A DNA stretch of 64,000 nucleotides from NCBI RefSeq assembly GCF_009646115.1, contig NZ_CP045720.1, positions 1,178,001 to 1,242,000 on the forward strand. Direction: 5' to 3'. The number at the start of each line of letters is the position of its first letter. The first letter of the stretch is position 1. Position numbers and translations under genes: made by a program. Source of the stretch: Pantoea eucalypti (GTDB lineage Bacteria > Pseudomonadota > Gammaproteobacteria > Enterobacterales > Enterobacteriaceae). Below, piece after piece: positions 1 through 9,481 of the stretch. The notes below the pieces were generated by a model. That model was not told the origin of the DNA. It ran no database searches and worked only from the letters and a program-made list of their open reading frames with translations.

Positions 1-119
1 TGAACTCCGGGCTTTGGCGTGGTGGTCCAGTTCTCCCGCTTGATCCACTTATTCACCGTTTGCCGACTGTAACCCGTTTCTGCAGCCAGCTCTTCGGGGG
101 TAAGCCATTCCTTTTTCAC
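1..119 (-). CDS. YfeC-like DNA-binding protein, N-terminal fragment
   Basis: The reverse strand reads in frame from a GTG at 119 to the window edge, giving about 39 residues that begin MKKEWLTPEELAAETGYSRQ and continue with a helix-turn-helix-like stretch ending TTPKPGVQ. This resembles the start of the small putative DNA-binding proteins YfeC/YfeD of enterobacteria, and in E. coli yfeC also lies beside the alaW/alaX tRNA genes, as here. An AGGGA ribosome site sits about 8 bases before the GTG. The C-terminal part lies outside the window. The family name comes from recall of sequence and gene position; the target of the protein is unknown. Confidence 0.6.
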   Translation of the reverse strand, partial: MKKEWLTPEELAAETGYSRQTVNKWIKRENWTTTPKPGV

Positions 120-193
120 GACACTGTCCCTGTTAAATACATTAGCGGTACATATTACAGCAAAAAGTAACGGTGAAAAGTAACGTAGGCTGA

Positions 194-225
194 AATTGCC
201 TTTTGTCTGATGACAAAAGGCAAAA
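194..225 (-). terminator. Terminator-like hairpin after the formate/nitrite channel gene
   Basis: A 12-bp perfect stem (arms 196-207 and 212-223, loop TGAT) lies just past the stop codon of the minus-strand channel gene. The T-rich tail is short, so efficiency is uncertain. Confidence 0.6.
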
Positions 226-230
226 CAGAA

Positions 231-1019
231 TTACTGAGGATTACTGGCAGGTTCGGCAGCAGGACGGAATGCCAGGAAATAGGCCAGACCAACGAAGACG
301 GCTCCTCCTACGGCATTGCCCAGGAAGACGGCGACAAAGTTAGGGAAGTACTCTGCCCAGCTCATCTGACCGGCAAAAATAGCGGCCGGAATAATAAACA
401 TGTTAGCGACAACGTGCTGGAAGCCAATGGCAACAAACGCCATCACCGGGAACCACATGCCGAAGATTTTGCCAACCATATCTTTACTCGCAAATGCCAG
501 CCACACCGCCAGACACACCAGCCAGTTACAGCCAATGCCTGAAATAAAGGAATGCAGGAAATCGGCATGAACTTTGGCAGAGGCGATAGCCACGGTCTTT
601 TTCAGGTAGTCACCTTCGGTCATGCCCAGCATATGCCCAAAGAACCATGCAACAGCCACGCTGCCGATAAAGTTCGCCAGGGTCACCCAGAACCAGTTAC
701 GCGCTACGCTCATAAAGCTGATGCGGCGGGCGAACCAGGCCACGGGTAACGTCATCATATTGCCAGTCAGCAGCTCGCCACCTGCCAGCACAGTCATAAT
801 GATACCCACAGGGAAGACCGCGGCACCTAACAGGCCACCGAAAGAGCCCCATTCAGCGGGCAGGGAGTTAATGACGTGAAGATCTAACAGGAAGCCGGTC
901 GCAATAAATGCACCCGCCATAAAGCCAAGAATCAGAAGGATGCTGACAGGCGCACGACTTTTAGCCACGCCAGACTGGATCGCCAGTTGTGCGATTTCTT
1001 TAGGTGTATGCAGCGACAT
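231..1019 (-). CDS. Formate/nitrite transporter (FNT) family channel
   Basis: This 262-residue inner-membrane protein has six hydrophobic segments and the FNT signature GGELLTGN near residue 80, where FocA and NirC carry the same kind of motif. FNT proteins form pentameric channels for small monovalent acids such as formate, nitrite or hydrosulfide. The substrate cannot be read from the sequence. No pyruvate formate-lyase or nitrite reductase gene is adjacent, so it is not in a focA-pflB or nirBDC setting. It is a single gene with its own downstream hairpin. A second, more distant FNT member (yfdC) lies at the other end of the window. Confidence 0.85.
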   Translation of the reverse strand: MSLHTPKEIAQLAIQSGVAKSRAPVSILLILGFMAGAFIATGFLLDLHVINSLPAEWGSFGGLLGAAVFPVGIIMTVLAGGELLTGNMMTLPVAWFARRISFMSVARNWFWVTLANFIGSVAVAWFFGHMLGMTEGDYLKKTVAIASAKVHADFLHSFISGIGCNWLVCLAVWLAFASKDMVGKIFGMWFPVMAFVAIGFQHVVANMFIIPAAIFAGQMSWAEYFPNFVAVFLGNAVGGAVFVGLAYFLAFRPAAEPASNPQ

Positions 1020-1378
1020 AGTATCTCAATAGTTTTTTTATGATTAATGGGACGATAACGCCTGGTGGACGCGTGGCGCGCGGGAGAGGGTCCCGGTGGC
1101 CACTAAATTAGCGGGCTAAGTTTTGCATGCGAAAAAGACGAAGACAAGAAAATTCCTATAACATATTTAACCGTGAATTAACCTGATGGCAGCGGGTATA
1201 ACAGTTAAAAAACGGTACTGCATGACCAGACATGATTTTTATCTGTAGCATGCTGCTGAAACTTCGCAGGTTGCCGCCTTTTTCAGCGATCAAACAGAGA
1301 ATGTCATTTTGCCGTTGACACCCTGGAGGCGGTTTCATATTATGCCGTCCGTCGCTTAACGCGACAGTTTTTCGGTTC
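1020..1378. other. Intergenic region between the FNT gene and the tRNA-Ala genes
   Basis: The stretch should hold the FNT promoter on the minus strand and it holds the tRNA promoter near its right end. A 60-codon minus-strand frame at 1156-1338 overlaps the tRNA promoter and has no recognisable features, so it is not called. Nothing else stands out. Confidence 0.5.
1315..1343 (+). promoter_or_regulatory. Sigma-70 promoter of the tRNA-Ala pair
   Basis: TTGACA (1315-1320) and TATTAT (1338-1343) are separated by 17 bp and followed by the GC-rich discriminator GCCGTCCGTCGC. A GC-rich discriminator is typical of stringently controlled stable-RNA promoters. Confidence 0.8.
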
Positions 1379-1454
1379 GGGGCTATAGCTCAGCTGGGAG
1401 AGCGCCTGCATGGCATGCAGGAGGTCAGCGGTTCGATCCCGCTTAGCTCCACCA
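1379..1454 (+). tRNA. alaX/alaW-type: tRNA-Ala(GGC), first copy
   Basis: A 76-base cloverleaf with encoded CCA. The anticodon loop reads CATGGCATG with anticodon GGC, the T loop is GTTCGATCC, and the acceptor stem GGGGCTA pairs with TAGCTCC. The sequence is nearly the same as E. coli alaW/alaX. It is the first gene of a two-tRNA unit behind a strong promoter. Confidence 0.97.
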
Positions 1455-1498
1455 AACTTTTTCCCAAAAGTTTGGCACTGAAAAACGATTCCAGATGT

Positions 1499-1574
<76 letters not shown>

Positions 1575-1888
1575 TTTTCTGACAACGTCGATGTCATTGT
1601 TGTCAAAATCCTTTCTGATTTATCTTTCATTCGCCTTTCTGCGAATCTAACGCTATTGCTTTGCAAATCAGCTGCTGCGCACGCTTAACGCGTACATACC
1701 CGGCAAGCGCCGCCGCGTTCTGCCCGGATAACGCTGTGCTGCGCCTCGTGCGCGCTTTACATGCAGAATCTGAGTGTATTGTATAAGGGCGGACGTCGCC
1801 TGAAGAGGTATTCAGCGGGAAGAAAAGCAGGGATGGCGAAAAACGAAAAGGGCGAGACAGGCTCGCCCTCAAATGTTCAGCACTGCAC
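1575..1888. other. Intergenic region between the tRNA genes and nupC
   Basis: A weak hairpin (GACAAC/GTTGTC, about 1580-1604) follows the tRNA pair and may terminate it. The nupC terminator lies at the right end. No gene is supported between them. Confidence 0.5.
1840..1869 (-). terminator. Rho-independent terminator of nupC
   Basis: On the minus strand, AGGGCGAG (1862-1869) and CTCGCCCT (1849-1856) form an 8-bp stem followed by a T-rich run, 20 bases past the nupC stop codon. Confidence 0.85.
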
Positions 1889-3079
1889 TCAGAACGCCAG
1901 AACCAGACCGGCGATAGCGGCGGAGAGCACGCTGACCAGCGTAGAGCCGTACAGCAGCTTCAGGCCAAAGCGGGAAACCACGTTGCCCTGTTCTTCATTA
2001 AGACCTTTAATTGCACCGGCCACGATGCCGATGGAAGAGAAGTTGGCGAACGACACCAGGAACACGGAAAGAATACCTTCTGAAGTGGGTGACAACTGAC
2101 CTGCAATTTTCTGCAGATCCATCATGGCGACAAATTCATTCGATACCAGCTTGGTCGCCATAATACTGCCGACCTGCAACGCCTCACCCGACGGCACACC
2201 CATCACCCAGGCAAACGGATAGAAGACATAGCCAAGCACGCCCTGGAAACTGATGCCGAAGATCAGATCAAACAGGGCGTTCAGACCTGAAATCAGCGCG
2301 ATAAAACCAATCAGCATCGCGGCAACGATAATCGCGACCTTAAAACCGGCCAGGATATATTCGCCCAGCATCTCGAAGAAGCTCTGACCTTTATGCAGAT
2401 CCTGCAACTGCAGATCGTCTTCGTTCTCAACGCGGTAAGGGTTGATCAATGACAGCACGATAAAGGTGCTGAACATGTTGAGCACGAGTGCGGCGACCAC
2501 ATACTTTGGCTGCAGCATGGTCATGTAGGCACCGACAATAGACATCGAAACGGTCGACATCGCCGTCGCGGCCATGGTGTACATGCGGCGCTGTGACATC
2601 TTGCCCAGGATATCTTTATAGGCAATGAAGTTTTCTGACTGTCCCAGTATCAGAGAACTCACGGCGTTGAAAGATTCCAGTTTTCCCATGCCATTGACTT
2701 TCGACAGCACAGTACCGATACCGCGAATAACCCACGGCAGGATACGGAAATGCTGCAGAATACCGATCAACGCAGAGATAAAGACGATTGGACACAATAC
2801 GTTGAGGAAGAAGAACGCCAGGCCTTTGTCATTCATGCTACCGAAGACAAAGTTTGTGCCCTGGGCCGCATACTTCAGCAGATGATCAAAGAAGCCGGCG
2901 AAGCCTTTGACGAAACCCAGTCCCGCTTCTGAGTTCAGGAAGAACCAGGCGAGCACAATTTCAATCACCAGTAGCTGTATAATGTAGCGAATGCGAATGC
3001 TTTTACGATCGTGACTCACCAGCAAGGAGAGTATCCCGACCACCACCAGTGCTAAAAGAAATTGCAAAATATGGGACAT
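1889..3079 (-). CDS. nupC: Nucleoside permease NupC
   Basis: NupC is the concentrative proton-nucleoside symporter of the inner membrane and takes up nucleosides other than guanosine and deoxyguanosine. The 396-residue product matches E. coli NupC (400 residues) almost throughout, including the long conserved stretches around [16 protein letters not shown] and [16 protein letters not shown] short segment near residues 270-280 is shorter than in E. coli. The ATG has a GGAGC ribosome site. It diverges from mntH, as in E. coli. CytR/CRP control is known for E. coli nupC, but no clear site of either type was identified here. Confidence 0.97.
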   Translation of the reverse strand: MSHILQFLLALVVVGILSLLVSHDRKSIRIRYIIQLLVIEIVLAWFFLNSEAGLGFVKGFAGFFDHLLKYAAQGTNFVFGSMNDKGLAFFFLNVLCPIVFISALIGILQHFRILPWVIRGIGTVLSKVNGMGKLESFNAVSSLILGQSENFIAYKDILGKMSQRRMYTMAATAMSTVSMSIVGAYMTMLQPKYVVAALVLNMFSTFIVLSLINPYRVENEDDLQLQDLHKGQSFFEMLGEYILAGFKVAIIVAAMLIGFIALISGLNALFDLIFGISFQGVLGYVFYPFAWVMGVPSGEALQVGSIMATKLVSNEFVAMMDLQKIAGQLSPTSEGILSVFLVSFANFSSIGIVAGAIKGLNEEQGNVVSRFGLKLLYGSTLVSVLSAAIAGLVLAF

Positions 3080-3448
3080 AGTTGCTCCAAATTTGAGGAG
3101 GGTTGTATTTTGTTGCGTATTCTATGTAACGCGTTACTTAAAAACGAGATCTGAACCACATTATAAGTATTCGCTATCGCTATATTTTCCAGAAAAGTTC
3201 CAGAGATCACGCCCTGTTTAAAAATTGTTCAACCCAGATAACCACATAATTATTGTCTGAATTTTACACAGAGCGTAAAGTGACACCGTTGCTCACATTT
3301 TTAGCACTCTCTTCCTTTACTGTAATGTATAGCAATGGCTATACTTTATAGCAGCATCTATTACACCGATAACAATAAACGAATTTCACTTGCACATGCT
3401 AACCCCTAAGCTGCCGGGGCAGGCAAATGTTCAGACAGGGTACCGGAT
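3080..3448. promoter_or_regulatory. Divergent nupC/mntH control region
   Basis: This AT-rich region of about 370 bp holds both promoters. The clearest element is the mntH-side palindrome at 3327-3344, listed separately. The rest contains no open frame worth calling. Confidence 0.6.
3327..3344 (+). promoter_or_regulatory. MntR-like operator of mntH
   Basis: The half sites GTATAGC and GCTATAC flank a 4-bp spacer. This matches the form of the E. coli MntR box at mntH, an inverted repeat with TAGC/GCTA cores. It overlaps a candidate -10 hexamer TATACT (3340-3345), as expected for Mn-dependent repression. Confidence 0.7.
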
Positions 3449-4690
3449 ATGCTTGAGAGTCGTACCGCCGAGCGCGCTGCTCGCGGAGTCAGAAAAGTCA
3501 AACTCGCACTGCTGGGGCCCGCCTTTATTGCCGCTATTGGCTATATCGATCCGGGCAACTTTGCGACCAACATTCAGGCAGGCGCTGCTTACGGCTACAA
3601 ATTGCTGTGGGTGGTGGTGTGGGCCAATATCATGGCCATGCTGATTCAGCTCATGTCTGCCAAGCTGGGTATCGCCACCGGCAAAAATCTTGCCGAACAC
3701 ATCCGCGATCGCTTTCCCCGGCCTGCCGTCTGGTTTTACTGGGTGCAGGCGGAAATTATCGCGATGGCCACCGATCTGGCGGAGTTTATCGGTGCCGCAC
3801 TGGGGTTCAAACTGCTGCTCGGCATTTCATTGATGCAGGGCGCGGTGCTGACGGGCATCGCCACCTTCCTGATACTGATGTTACAGAGTCGCGGGCAGAA
3901 ACCGCTGGAGCTGGTGATTGGTGGACTGCTGTTGTTTGTGGCGGCGGCCTATATTGTCGAACTTTTCTTCTCCCAGCCCAATATTAAAGAGCTGGTGGTC
4001 GGCATGGCGCTGCCCGCGTTACCGACGTCGGATGCCGTGTTCCTGGCCGCCGGCGTGCTTGGGGCGACCATCATGCCGCACGTAATTTATCTGCACTCTG
4101 CGCTGACGCAGGGCAAAAGTGAGGACAGCAAAAGTCAGCGTTACTCCTCAACTAAACTGGATGTGGCGATTGCCATGACCATTGCCGGATTTGTAAACCT
4201 GGCGATGATGGCAACTGCGGCAGCGGCGTTTCATTTTAGTGGTCACAGCAAAATTGCAGAGCTCGATCAGGCCTATCTGACGCTGCAACCGCTGTTAGGT
4301 CAGGCTGCCGCAACCGTATTTGGTCTGAGCCTGGTGGCCGCGGGACTCTCCTCAACAGTGGTCGGTACGCTGGCGGGGCAGGTGGTAATGCAGGGCTTCA
4401 TCCGTTTCCACATTCCACTTTGGGTGCGTCGAACTGTCACCATGCTGCCCTCGTTTATTGTCATCTGGGCAGGCTGGGACCCAACAAAGGTGCTGGTGAT
4501 GAGTCAGGTGCTGTTGAGCTTTGGTATCGCGCTGGCGCTGATTCCGCTGCTCTCCTTTACCGGCAACCGCGAGCTGATGGGCGATGATATGGTGAACTCG
4601 CGTCTGATGCAGAACACCGGGCGACTGATCGTGCTGCTGGTGATTGCGCTGAATCTTTACCTGCTGGTAGGTGAAGCGCTGGGACTGTAA
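3449..4690 (+). CDS. mntH: Manganese/proton symporter MntH (Nramp family)
   Basis: MntH imports Mn(II), and less well Fe(II), across the inner membrane with protons. The 413-residue product has eleven hydrophobic segments and is nearly collinear with E. coli MntH (412 residues). The metal site motifs are present: DPGN at residues 34-37 in the first helix and the MPH motif in the sixth ([10 protein letters not shown]). It has its own terminator downstream and a likely MntR operator upstream, so Mn-repressed expression is expected. Only the N-terminal dozen residues differ clearly from E. coli. Confidence 0.97.
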   Translation: MLESRTAERAARGVRKVKLALLGPAFIAAIGYIDPGNFATNIQAGAAYGYKLLWVVVWANIMAMLIQLMSAKLGIATGKNLAEHIRDRFPRPAVWFYWVQAEIIAMATDLAEFIGAALGFKLLLGISLMQGAVLTGIATFLILMLQSRGQKPLELVIGGLLLFVAAAYIVELFFSQPNIKELVVGMALPALPTSDAVFLAAGVLGATIMPHVIYLHSALTQGKSEDSKSQRYSSTKLDVAIAMTIAGFVNLAMMATAAAAFHFSGHSKIAELDQAYLTLQPLLGQAAATVFGLSLVAAGLSSTVVGTLAGQVVMQGFIRFHIPLWVRRTVTMLPSFIVIWAGWDPTKVLVMSQVLLSFGIALALIPLLSFTGNRELMGDDMVNSRLMQNTGRLIVLLVIALNLYLLVGEALGL

Positions 4691-4703
4691 GGATTTCTGG
4701 AAA

Positions 4704-4736
4704 CAAAAAACGCCCTGCTATGCCGGGCGTTTTTTG
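4704..4736. terminator. Bidirectional terminator between mntH and the ypeC-like gene
   Basis: The stem ACGCCC/GGGCGT is flanked by A6 on the left and T6 on the right, so it can end transcription from both converging genes. It overlaps the ypeC-like gene end by no more than one base. Confidence 0.9.
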
Positions 4737-5156
4737 TTAGTGACGATCGTGGCCATGCGGACCGGGTCCACCGGGTCCGTGGGGCCCAAAACCACGCGGG
4801 CCAGGACCTGGACCACGACGGTCATGATGATCCCAGTCGCGATCGCGGCGATACTGATGATCCCAGCGGCGCTCGCGGTCGCGCTCCTGCCAGCGGCGTT
4901 CACGCTCCCACTGCTGCTGACGACGCCACTCTTCGTGTCGCCACCAGCGGCGTTCGTTGTAGGTATAGCGGTCATTCCACCAGCGGGGTTCACGCCAGCG
5001 ACCGCCATCCCAGTAATTACCACGATTATCGCGATCGCCCAGATTCAGGGTGACGCCAGGGGCCAGAGAAATAGAGGCACTGGACGCCTCGGCTGTGTGA
5101 TAGGCCAGCGGCGAAAACAGCGCCAGCAGTGCAGCAAAAATTAGAGCTCTTTTCAT
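4737..5156 (-). CDS. YpeC-like secreted DUF2502 protein
   Basis: The 139-residue product starts with a signal peptide (MKRALIFAALLALFSPLAYH, likely cut after AEA) and continues with a short conserved segment (ISLAPGVTLNLGDRD) typical of DUF2502 proteins such as E. coli YpeC. The rest is extremely rich in Arg, Trp, Asp and His, and ends in a Gly/Pro/His tail. It is probably periplasmic; the function is unknown. E. coli ypeC also neighbours mntH, which supports orthology. The tail is longer than in E. coli YpeC. A GAGGAG ribosome site precedes the ATG. Confidence 0.75.
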   Translation of the reverse strand: MKRALIFAALLALFSPLAYHTAEASSASISLAPGVTLNLGDRDNRGNYWDGGRWREPRWWNDRYTYNERRWWRHEEWRRQQQWERERRWQERDRERRWDHQYRRDRDWDHHDRRGPGPGPRGFGPHGPGGPGPHGHDRH

Positions 5157-5292
5157 TATATTCTCCTCATCAACAGGCTTATGCTGTTGCGGCGCAGTGA
5201 TTATGCCTGCGTATTACTGTTGTTACCGCATCATTGTGTCGGAAAATTGTGAGGAAATTGGGGAGAGAAGGGGGATTGAGACTATTATGGTG

Positions 5293-5320
5293 AAAAAAAC
5301 GCCCGACCTGCGCCGGGCGG
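5293..5320 (-). terminator. Terminator of the aldo-keto reductase gene
   Basis: On the minus strand a GCCCGG/CCGGGC-type stem is followed by seven T residues, just past the stop codon of the reductase gene. Confidence 0.85.
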
Positions 5321-5327
5321 TGAATGC

Positions 5328-6317
5328 TTACATCAGAGCCGCGTCAATGGCCGCTAATTCGGTTTCGCTGAACTGACGACGGGCGAGCATGGCCACCGCG
5401 TCATCAATCTGCGCCGTTTTACTGGCCCCAATCAGCACTGACGTGACACGATCATCGCGCAACACCCACGCCAGCGCCATCTGCGCCAGTTTCTGCTCAC
5501 GTTGCTGTGCGATGACATTCAGTCTGCGGACTTTTTCCATCTTCTCTTCGGTCAGCTGGCTTTCGCTCAGGAATTTGCTGCCGCTGGCCGCACGCGAATC
5601 TTCCGGAATGCCCTGCAGATAGCGATCGGTGAGCACACCGCCTGCCAGGGGAGAGAAAGCGATACAGCCAACGCCCGCATCGCCCAGCGTCTGAATCAAT
5701 CCCTGCTCAGGGGTACGTTCAAACATCGAATAACGCGGCTGGTGAATCAGGCAGGGAGTGCCGAGATCGCGCAGGATAGCAATCGCCTGGGCAGCCCGTT
5801 CAGCCGGATAGTTAGAAAGAGCTACGTAAAGCGCTTTGCCCTGGCGCACCACATGATCGAGCGCGCGCATCGTCTCTTCCAGCGGGGTTTCCGGATCGGG
5901 ACGGTGGTGATAGAAAATATCAACATATTCCAGCCCCATGCGTTTAAGGCTTTGATCCAGACTGGCAATCAGATATTTACGCGACCCCCAGTCTCCATAA
6001 GGCCCCTGCCACATGGTATAGCCCGCTTTGGTGGAGATTATCAGCTCATCACGATGGGCACGAAAATCTTCCCGCAGAATACGACCAAAATTCTCTTCCG
6101 CCGAGCCCGGAGGCGGGCCGTAGTTATTCGCTAAGTCGAAGTGGGTGATGCCGAGGTCAAATGCATGACGTAGCAACTCACGGCTGTTATCGACCCGCGT
6201 GCTGTCACCAAAGTTGTGCCAAAGTCCCAGCGAAACTGCAGGCAGTCTGATGCCGCTGCGGCCGCTGCGGCGATATTCCATCTGTTGATAGCGATCGGGA
6301 TGGGGGAAAGAGGACAT
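5328..6317 (-). CDS. Aldo-keto reductase, YghZ/Gpr-like
   Basis: The 329-residue TIM-barrel oxidoreductase closely follows E. coli YghZ (L-glyceraldehyde 3-phosphate reductase): GLWHNFGD, HFDLANNYGPPPGSAEENFG and LIISTKAGY. The AKR catalytic tetrad is visible as Asp and Tyr in FDLANNYG, Lys in STKAG and His in FYHH. The cofactor-binding region VTSVLIGASK lies near the C-terminus. The family uses NADPH; the substrate here is inferred only by similarity. The start has an AGGAGCG ribosome site. It diverges from ipdC across 219 bp that contain an inverted repeat. Confidence 0.85.
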   Translation of the reverse strand: MSSFPHPDRYQQMEYRRSGRSGIRLPAVSLGLWHNFGDSTRVDNSRELLRHAFDLGITHFDLANNYGPPPGSAEENFGRILREDFRAHRDELIISTKAGYTMWQGPYGDWGSRKYLIASLDQSLKRMGLEYVDIFYHHRPDPETPLEETMRALDHVVRQGKALYVALSNYPAERAAQAIAILRDLGTPCLIHQPRYSMFERTPEQGLIQTLGDAGVGCIAFSPLAGGVLTDRYLQGIPEDSRAASGSKFLSESQLTEEKMEKVRRLNVIAQQREQKLAQMALAWVLRDDRVTSVLIGASKTAQIDDAVAMLARRQFSETELAAIDAALM

Positions 6318-6362
6318 TTAGCGCTCCTGAGCAAAAACGGGAATATGTGCCAAAAGTCTATC

Positions 6363-6380
6363 AGTGTATACGGTTACACT
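6363..6380. promoter_or_regulatory. 18-bp inverted repeat between the reductase gene and ipdC
   Basis: AGTGTA and TACACT are perfect inverted arms with a 6-bp spacer. The geometry equals that of a TyrR box (TGTAAA-N6-TTTACA, with the key G and C 14 bp apart), and TyrR is known to control ipdC in Enterobacter. The arm sequence is not the TyrR consensus, so another regulator is equally possible. Confidence 0.4.
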
Positions 6381-6536
6381 TAGTGACAGCGCGCAGCAGT
6401 TCGCGATTTTACAGAATATTCCGCCAGCGTAACGTCGTCTTGCCAGGCATTGCGGCTGGTTAAAATAGCTACTCTCCTCGCTAATTTTATCCTCTGTCAG
6501 ATACTTAACCCGACTCTTCCCTGAAAGGAACGCGCA

Positions 6537-8189
6537 ATGTCCACATTCACTGTCGGAGATTACCTGCTGACCCGTCTGCAGGAGATTGGTATCAAGCATC
6601 TGTTTGGTGTGCCGGGCGACTACAACCTGCAATTCCTGGACCGCGTTATCGCCCATCCTGAAATCAGCTGGGTGGGCTGCGCTAATGAACTCAACGCAGC
6701 CTATGCGGCGGACGGTTATGCGCGCTGCAACGGCGCGGGGGCACTGTTAACGACGTTTGGTGTTGGCGAGCTCAGCGCGATTAATGGCACTGCGGGCAGT
6801 TATGCTGAGTATCTGCCGGTGATTCATATTGTGGGTGCGCCAGCCACGCAGGCGCAGTTGCAGGGTGACTGCGTGCATCACTCGCTGGGCGATGGTGATT
6901 TCCAGCATTTTATTCGCATGGCTGCCGAGGTCAGTGTGGCAACCGCACTGCTGACTGCCGACAATGCCACGGCTGAGATTGATCGGGTGATTATCAGTGC
7001 GCTGCAGGCCCGTCGTCCCGGCTATCTGTCGCTGGCAGTGGACGTGGCAGCCATGGCTGTACAGCCACCTGCACAGCCGCTGAACACCCATCAGCCCGCA
7101 TCGGCTGACGCGCGTCGCGCTTTCAGGGCCGCGGCAGAACGTTTACTGGCACCGGCACAGCGTGTTTCACTGCTGGCAGATTTTCTGGCGCTGCGCTGGC
7201 AGCAGCAATCTGCGCTGGCCGCGCTGCGCGAACAGAGCGCGATTCCCTGCGCCAGTCTGCTGATGGGCAAAGGCGTACTGGATGAGCAGCAGCCAGGTTA
7301 TGTCGGTACCTATGCCGGCGCGGCCAGTGCAGGGCAGGTGTGTGAACAGATTGAACAGGTGGATGCAGCAATTTGCGTCGGTGTCCGTTTTACCGACACC
7401 ATTACGGCAGGTTTTACACAGCAGTTTGCCACCGAGCGACTGATCGATCTGCAGCCCTTCAGTGCCAGCGTGGGTAATGAACGTTTTGCGCCGTTGTCGA
7501 TGGCGGATGCACTCAGTGAACTGCAACCGCTGTTTGAACGTTATGGTCAGCAGTGGCAGCCTGCCGCTGCAATCCCCGCCGCGCAGCCAGCAGAACCCAC
7601 GGCGGTGATCAGTCAGCACGCCTTCTGGCAGGCCATGCAGGGATTTCTGCAACCCGGCGACCTGATTCTGGCCGAGCAGGGGACGGCGGCCTTTGGTACC
7701 GCCGCATTGCGACTGCCCTCGCGGGCACAGCTGGTGGTTCAGCCATTATGGGGATCAATCGGCTATACTCTTCCGGCAGCGTTTGGCGCGCAGACCGCTA
7801 ACCCTGATCGACGGGTTATCCTGATCATCGGAGACGGTTCGGCGCAACTGACCATTCAGGAACTGAGTTCAATGTTGCGCGATGGGCAGCGACTGATAAT
7901 CTTTTTGCTGAATAATGACGGCTATACCGTCGAACGGGCGATTCATGGCGCAACACAACGTTACAATGATATCGCCCCGTGGAACTGGACGGCTCTGCCA
8001 CACGCCCTTAGCCTTCAGGGCCAGGCGCAGAGCTGGCGCATCAGTGAAACCGTGCAGTTAGACGAGGTGATGACGCGACTGGCCGCGCCTCAATGGCTGT
8101 CGCTGGTTGAGGTGGTGATGCAGAAAGAAGATTTGCCGCCACTGCTAAGAAAAGTCACTGCCTGCCTGAATCAACGCAACGGCGGCTAA
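6537..8189 (+). CDS. ipdC: Indole-3-pyruvate decarboxylase
   Basis: This cytosolic thiamin-diphosphate enzyme converts indole-3-pyruvate to indole-3-acetaldehyde, the committed step of the indolepyruvate route to the plant hormone indole-3-acetic acid. The 550-residue length equals that of known Pantoea and Enterobacter IpdC. Visible residues are Glu51 (ANELNAAYAADGYAR), the His pair at 114-115 (CVHHSLGDG), and the ThDP/Mg motif from GDGSAQLT to LLNNDGYT near residues 430-460. It is one gene with its own terminator, placed between a reductase and glk. A phenylpyruvate decarboxylase role cannot be excluded from sequence alone. Confidence 0.93.
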   Translation: MSTFTVGDYLLTRLQEIGIKHLFGVPGDYNLQFLDRVIAHPEISWVGCANELNAAYAADGYARCNGAGALLTTFGVGELSAINGTAGSYAEYLPVIHIVGAPATQAQLQGDCVHHSLGDGDFQHFIRMAAEVSVATALLTADNATAEIDRVIISALQARRPGYLSLAVDVAAMAVQPPAQPLNTHQPASADARRAFRAAAERLLAPAQRVSLLADFLALRWQQQSALAALREQSAIPCASLLMGKGVLDEQQPGYVGTYAGAASAGQVCEQIEQVDAAICVGVRFTDTITAGFTQQFATERLIDLQPFSASVGNERFAPLSMADALSELQPLFERYGQQWQPAAAIPAAQPAEPTAVISQHAFWQAMQGFLQPGDLILAEQGTAAFGTAALRLPSRAQLVVQPLWGSIGYTLPAAFGAQTANPDRRVILIIGDGSAQLTIQELSSMLRDGQRLIIFLLNNDGYTVERAIHGATQRYNDIAPWNWTALPHALSLQGQAQSWRISETVQLDEVMTRLAAPQWLSLVEVVMQKEDLPPLLRKVTACLNQRNGG

Positions 8190-8253
8190 GATTCAGATAG
8201 TTGCCGCTGTGCAGGCTGGACTAACGCGGTTAGGCTGTAGCACAACTGAGTAA

Positions 8254-8292
8254 GACGCTCACCAATCGCACCGGTGAGCGTTGTTGTTTTAT
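8254..8292 (+). terminator. Terminator downstream of ipdC
   Basis: ACGCTCACC (8255-8263) pairs with GGTGAGCGT (8273-8281), followed by a T-rich run GTTGTTTT. Confidence 0.8.
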
Positions 8293-8349
8293 GGGCAGAA
8301 TTTTATAGTGTCCTCCAACTCTTAAGACCCCAAGCGGAGCAACAGAAGA

Positions 8350-9315
8350 ATGACAACCTATGCCTTGGTCGGCGATGTCGGCGGTACTAACGCGCGCCTC
8401 GCCCTGTGTGAGGTGGAAAGCGGCAGCATCACCCAGGCCAAAACATTCTCAACATCAGAATACGACAGCCTCGAAGCCGTCATCCGCCACTATCTTGATG
8501 AACAACAGCAGGACGTTAAAGATGGCTGTATTGCTATCGCCTGCCCGATTACCGATGACTGGGTTGAAATGACCAACCATGACTGGGCGTTTTCTACGCG
8601 CAAGCTCAAAGAGAACATCGGTTTTGAACACCTGGAAATCATTAACGATTTTACTGCGGTATCCATGGCTATTCCGATGCTGACCGCCGAAAACGTAATT
8701 CAGTTTGGCGGCTCAGAGCCGGTCAAAGATAAACCTATCGCCATTTATGGTGCCGGTACCGGCTTAGGCGTCAGCCATCTGGTGCATGTGGACAAGCGCT
8801 GGGTGAGCCTGCCAGGTGAGGGTGGTCATGTCGATTTTGCGGCCAACAGCGAAGAAGAAGATCAGATCCTGGAAGTGCTGCGTGAAGAACTGGGCCATGT
8901 CTCAGCTGAACGTGTGTTGTCGGGTGCCGGTCTGGTTAATCTCTACCGTGCCATTGTGAAAGTTGACAACCGCGTGCCGGAAAATCTGAAGCCGAAAGAT
9001 GTCAGTGAACGTGCGCTGGATGACAGCTGTACCGACTGCCGTCGCGCGCTCTCCATGTTCTGCGTCATTATGGGCCGTTTTGGCGGCAATCTGGCGCTGA
9101 ACCTGGGCACTTTTGGTGGCGTCTACATTGCGGGAGGCATTGTGCCTCGCTTCCTGGAATTCTTTAAGGCGTCCGGTTTCCGTGCGGCTTTTGAAGATAA
9201 AGGACGCTTCCGCGACTATGTTGCCAGCATCCCGGTTTACATGATTACGCACGATCAGCCTGGCCTGCTGGGTGCGGGCGCGCATCTGCGTCAGACACTG
9301 GGCCGCGAAATCTGA
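8350..9315 (+). CDS. glk: Glucokinase
   Basis: Glk phosphorylates free intracellular glucose with ATP. The 321-residue product has the same length as E. coli Glk and is highly similar throughout. The phosphate-binding loop [10 protein letters not shown] is at residues 8-17, the catalytic Asp100 sits in IINDFTA, and GAGTGLG and the glucose-binding GEGGHVDF follow. The C-terminal [12 protein letters not shown] is typical. In E. coli it also lies between mntH and ypdB. Confidence 0.98.
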   Translation: MTTYALVGDVGGTNARLALCEVESGSITQAKTFSTSEYDSLEAVIRHYLDEQQQDVKDGCIAIACPITDDWVEMTNHDWAFSTRKLKENIGFEHLEIINDFTAVSMAIPMLTAENVIQFGGSEPVKDKPIAIYGAGTGLGVSHLVHVDKRWVSLPGEGGHVDFAANSEEEDQILEVLREELGHVSAERVLSGAGLVNLYRAIVKVDNRVPENLKPKDVSERALDDSCTDCRRALSMFCVIMGRFGGNLALNLGTFGGVYIAGGIVPRFLEFFKASGFRAAFEDKGRFRDYVASIPVYMITHDQPGLLGAGAHLRQTLGREI

Positions 9316-9328
9316 TTCTGCTTTACTC

Positions 9329-9353
9329 CGCGCGCACAGCCTTTGTGCGCGCG
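9329..9353 (+). terminator. Hairpin after glk
   Basis: A 10-bp GC-rich stem (CGCGCGCACA with its complement, 5-base loop) lies between convergent glk and ypdB. The T-run after it is short, so it may act together with other elements. Confidence 0.6.
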
Positions 9354-9481
9354 ATCGCTTTCCCGATCTGGAGGCTTCAGCCGTTCAGGCCCGGGAAATC
9401 ACCGCCTGGCTTCTCCTGCCTTTTCCTGCTGTTGTCCTGAAAGCCACTTCCCTGCCTGAATCGTTCCCTCACTCTCCTGCA

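Noticed and set aside
1156..1338. A 60-codon minus-strand frame left of the tRNA-Ala genes
   Set aside because: It overlaps the strong tRNA promoter, has no ribosome site and no recognisable protein features.
3291..3310. A CRP-like TGTGA/TCACA pair before nupC
   Set aside because: The GTGAC and CTCACA elements are spaced 9 bp apart rather than 6, so it does not fit a CRP site.
4671..5144. A 157-codon plus-strand frame opposite the ypeC-like gene
   Set aside because: It is a shadow of the low-complexity Arg/Asp/His-rich ypeC-like gene, which has a signal peptide and ribosome site.
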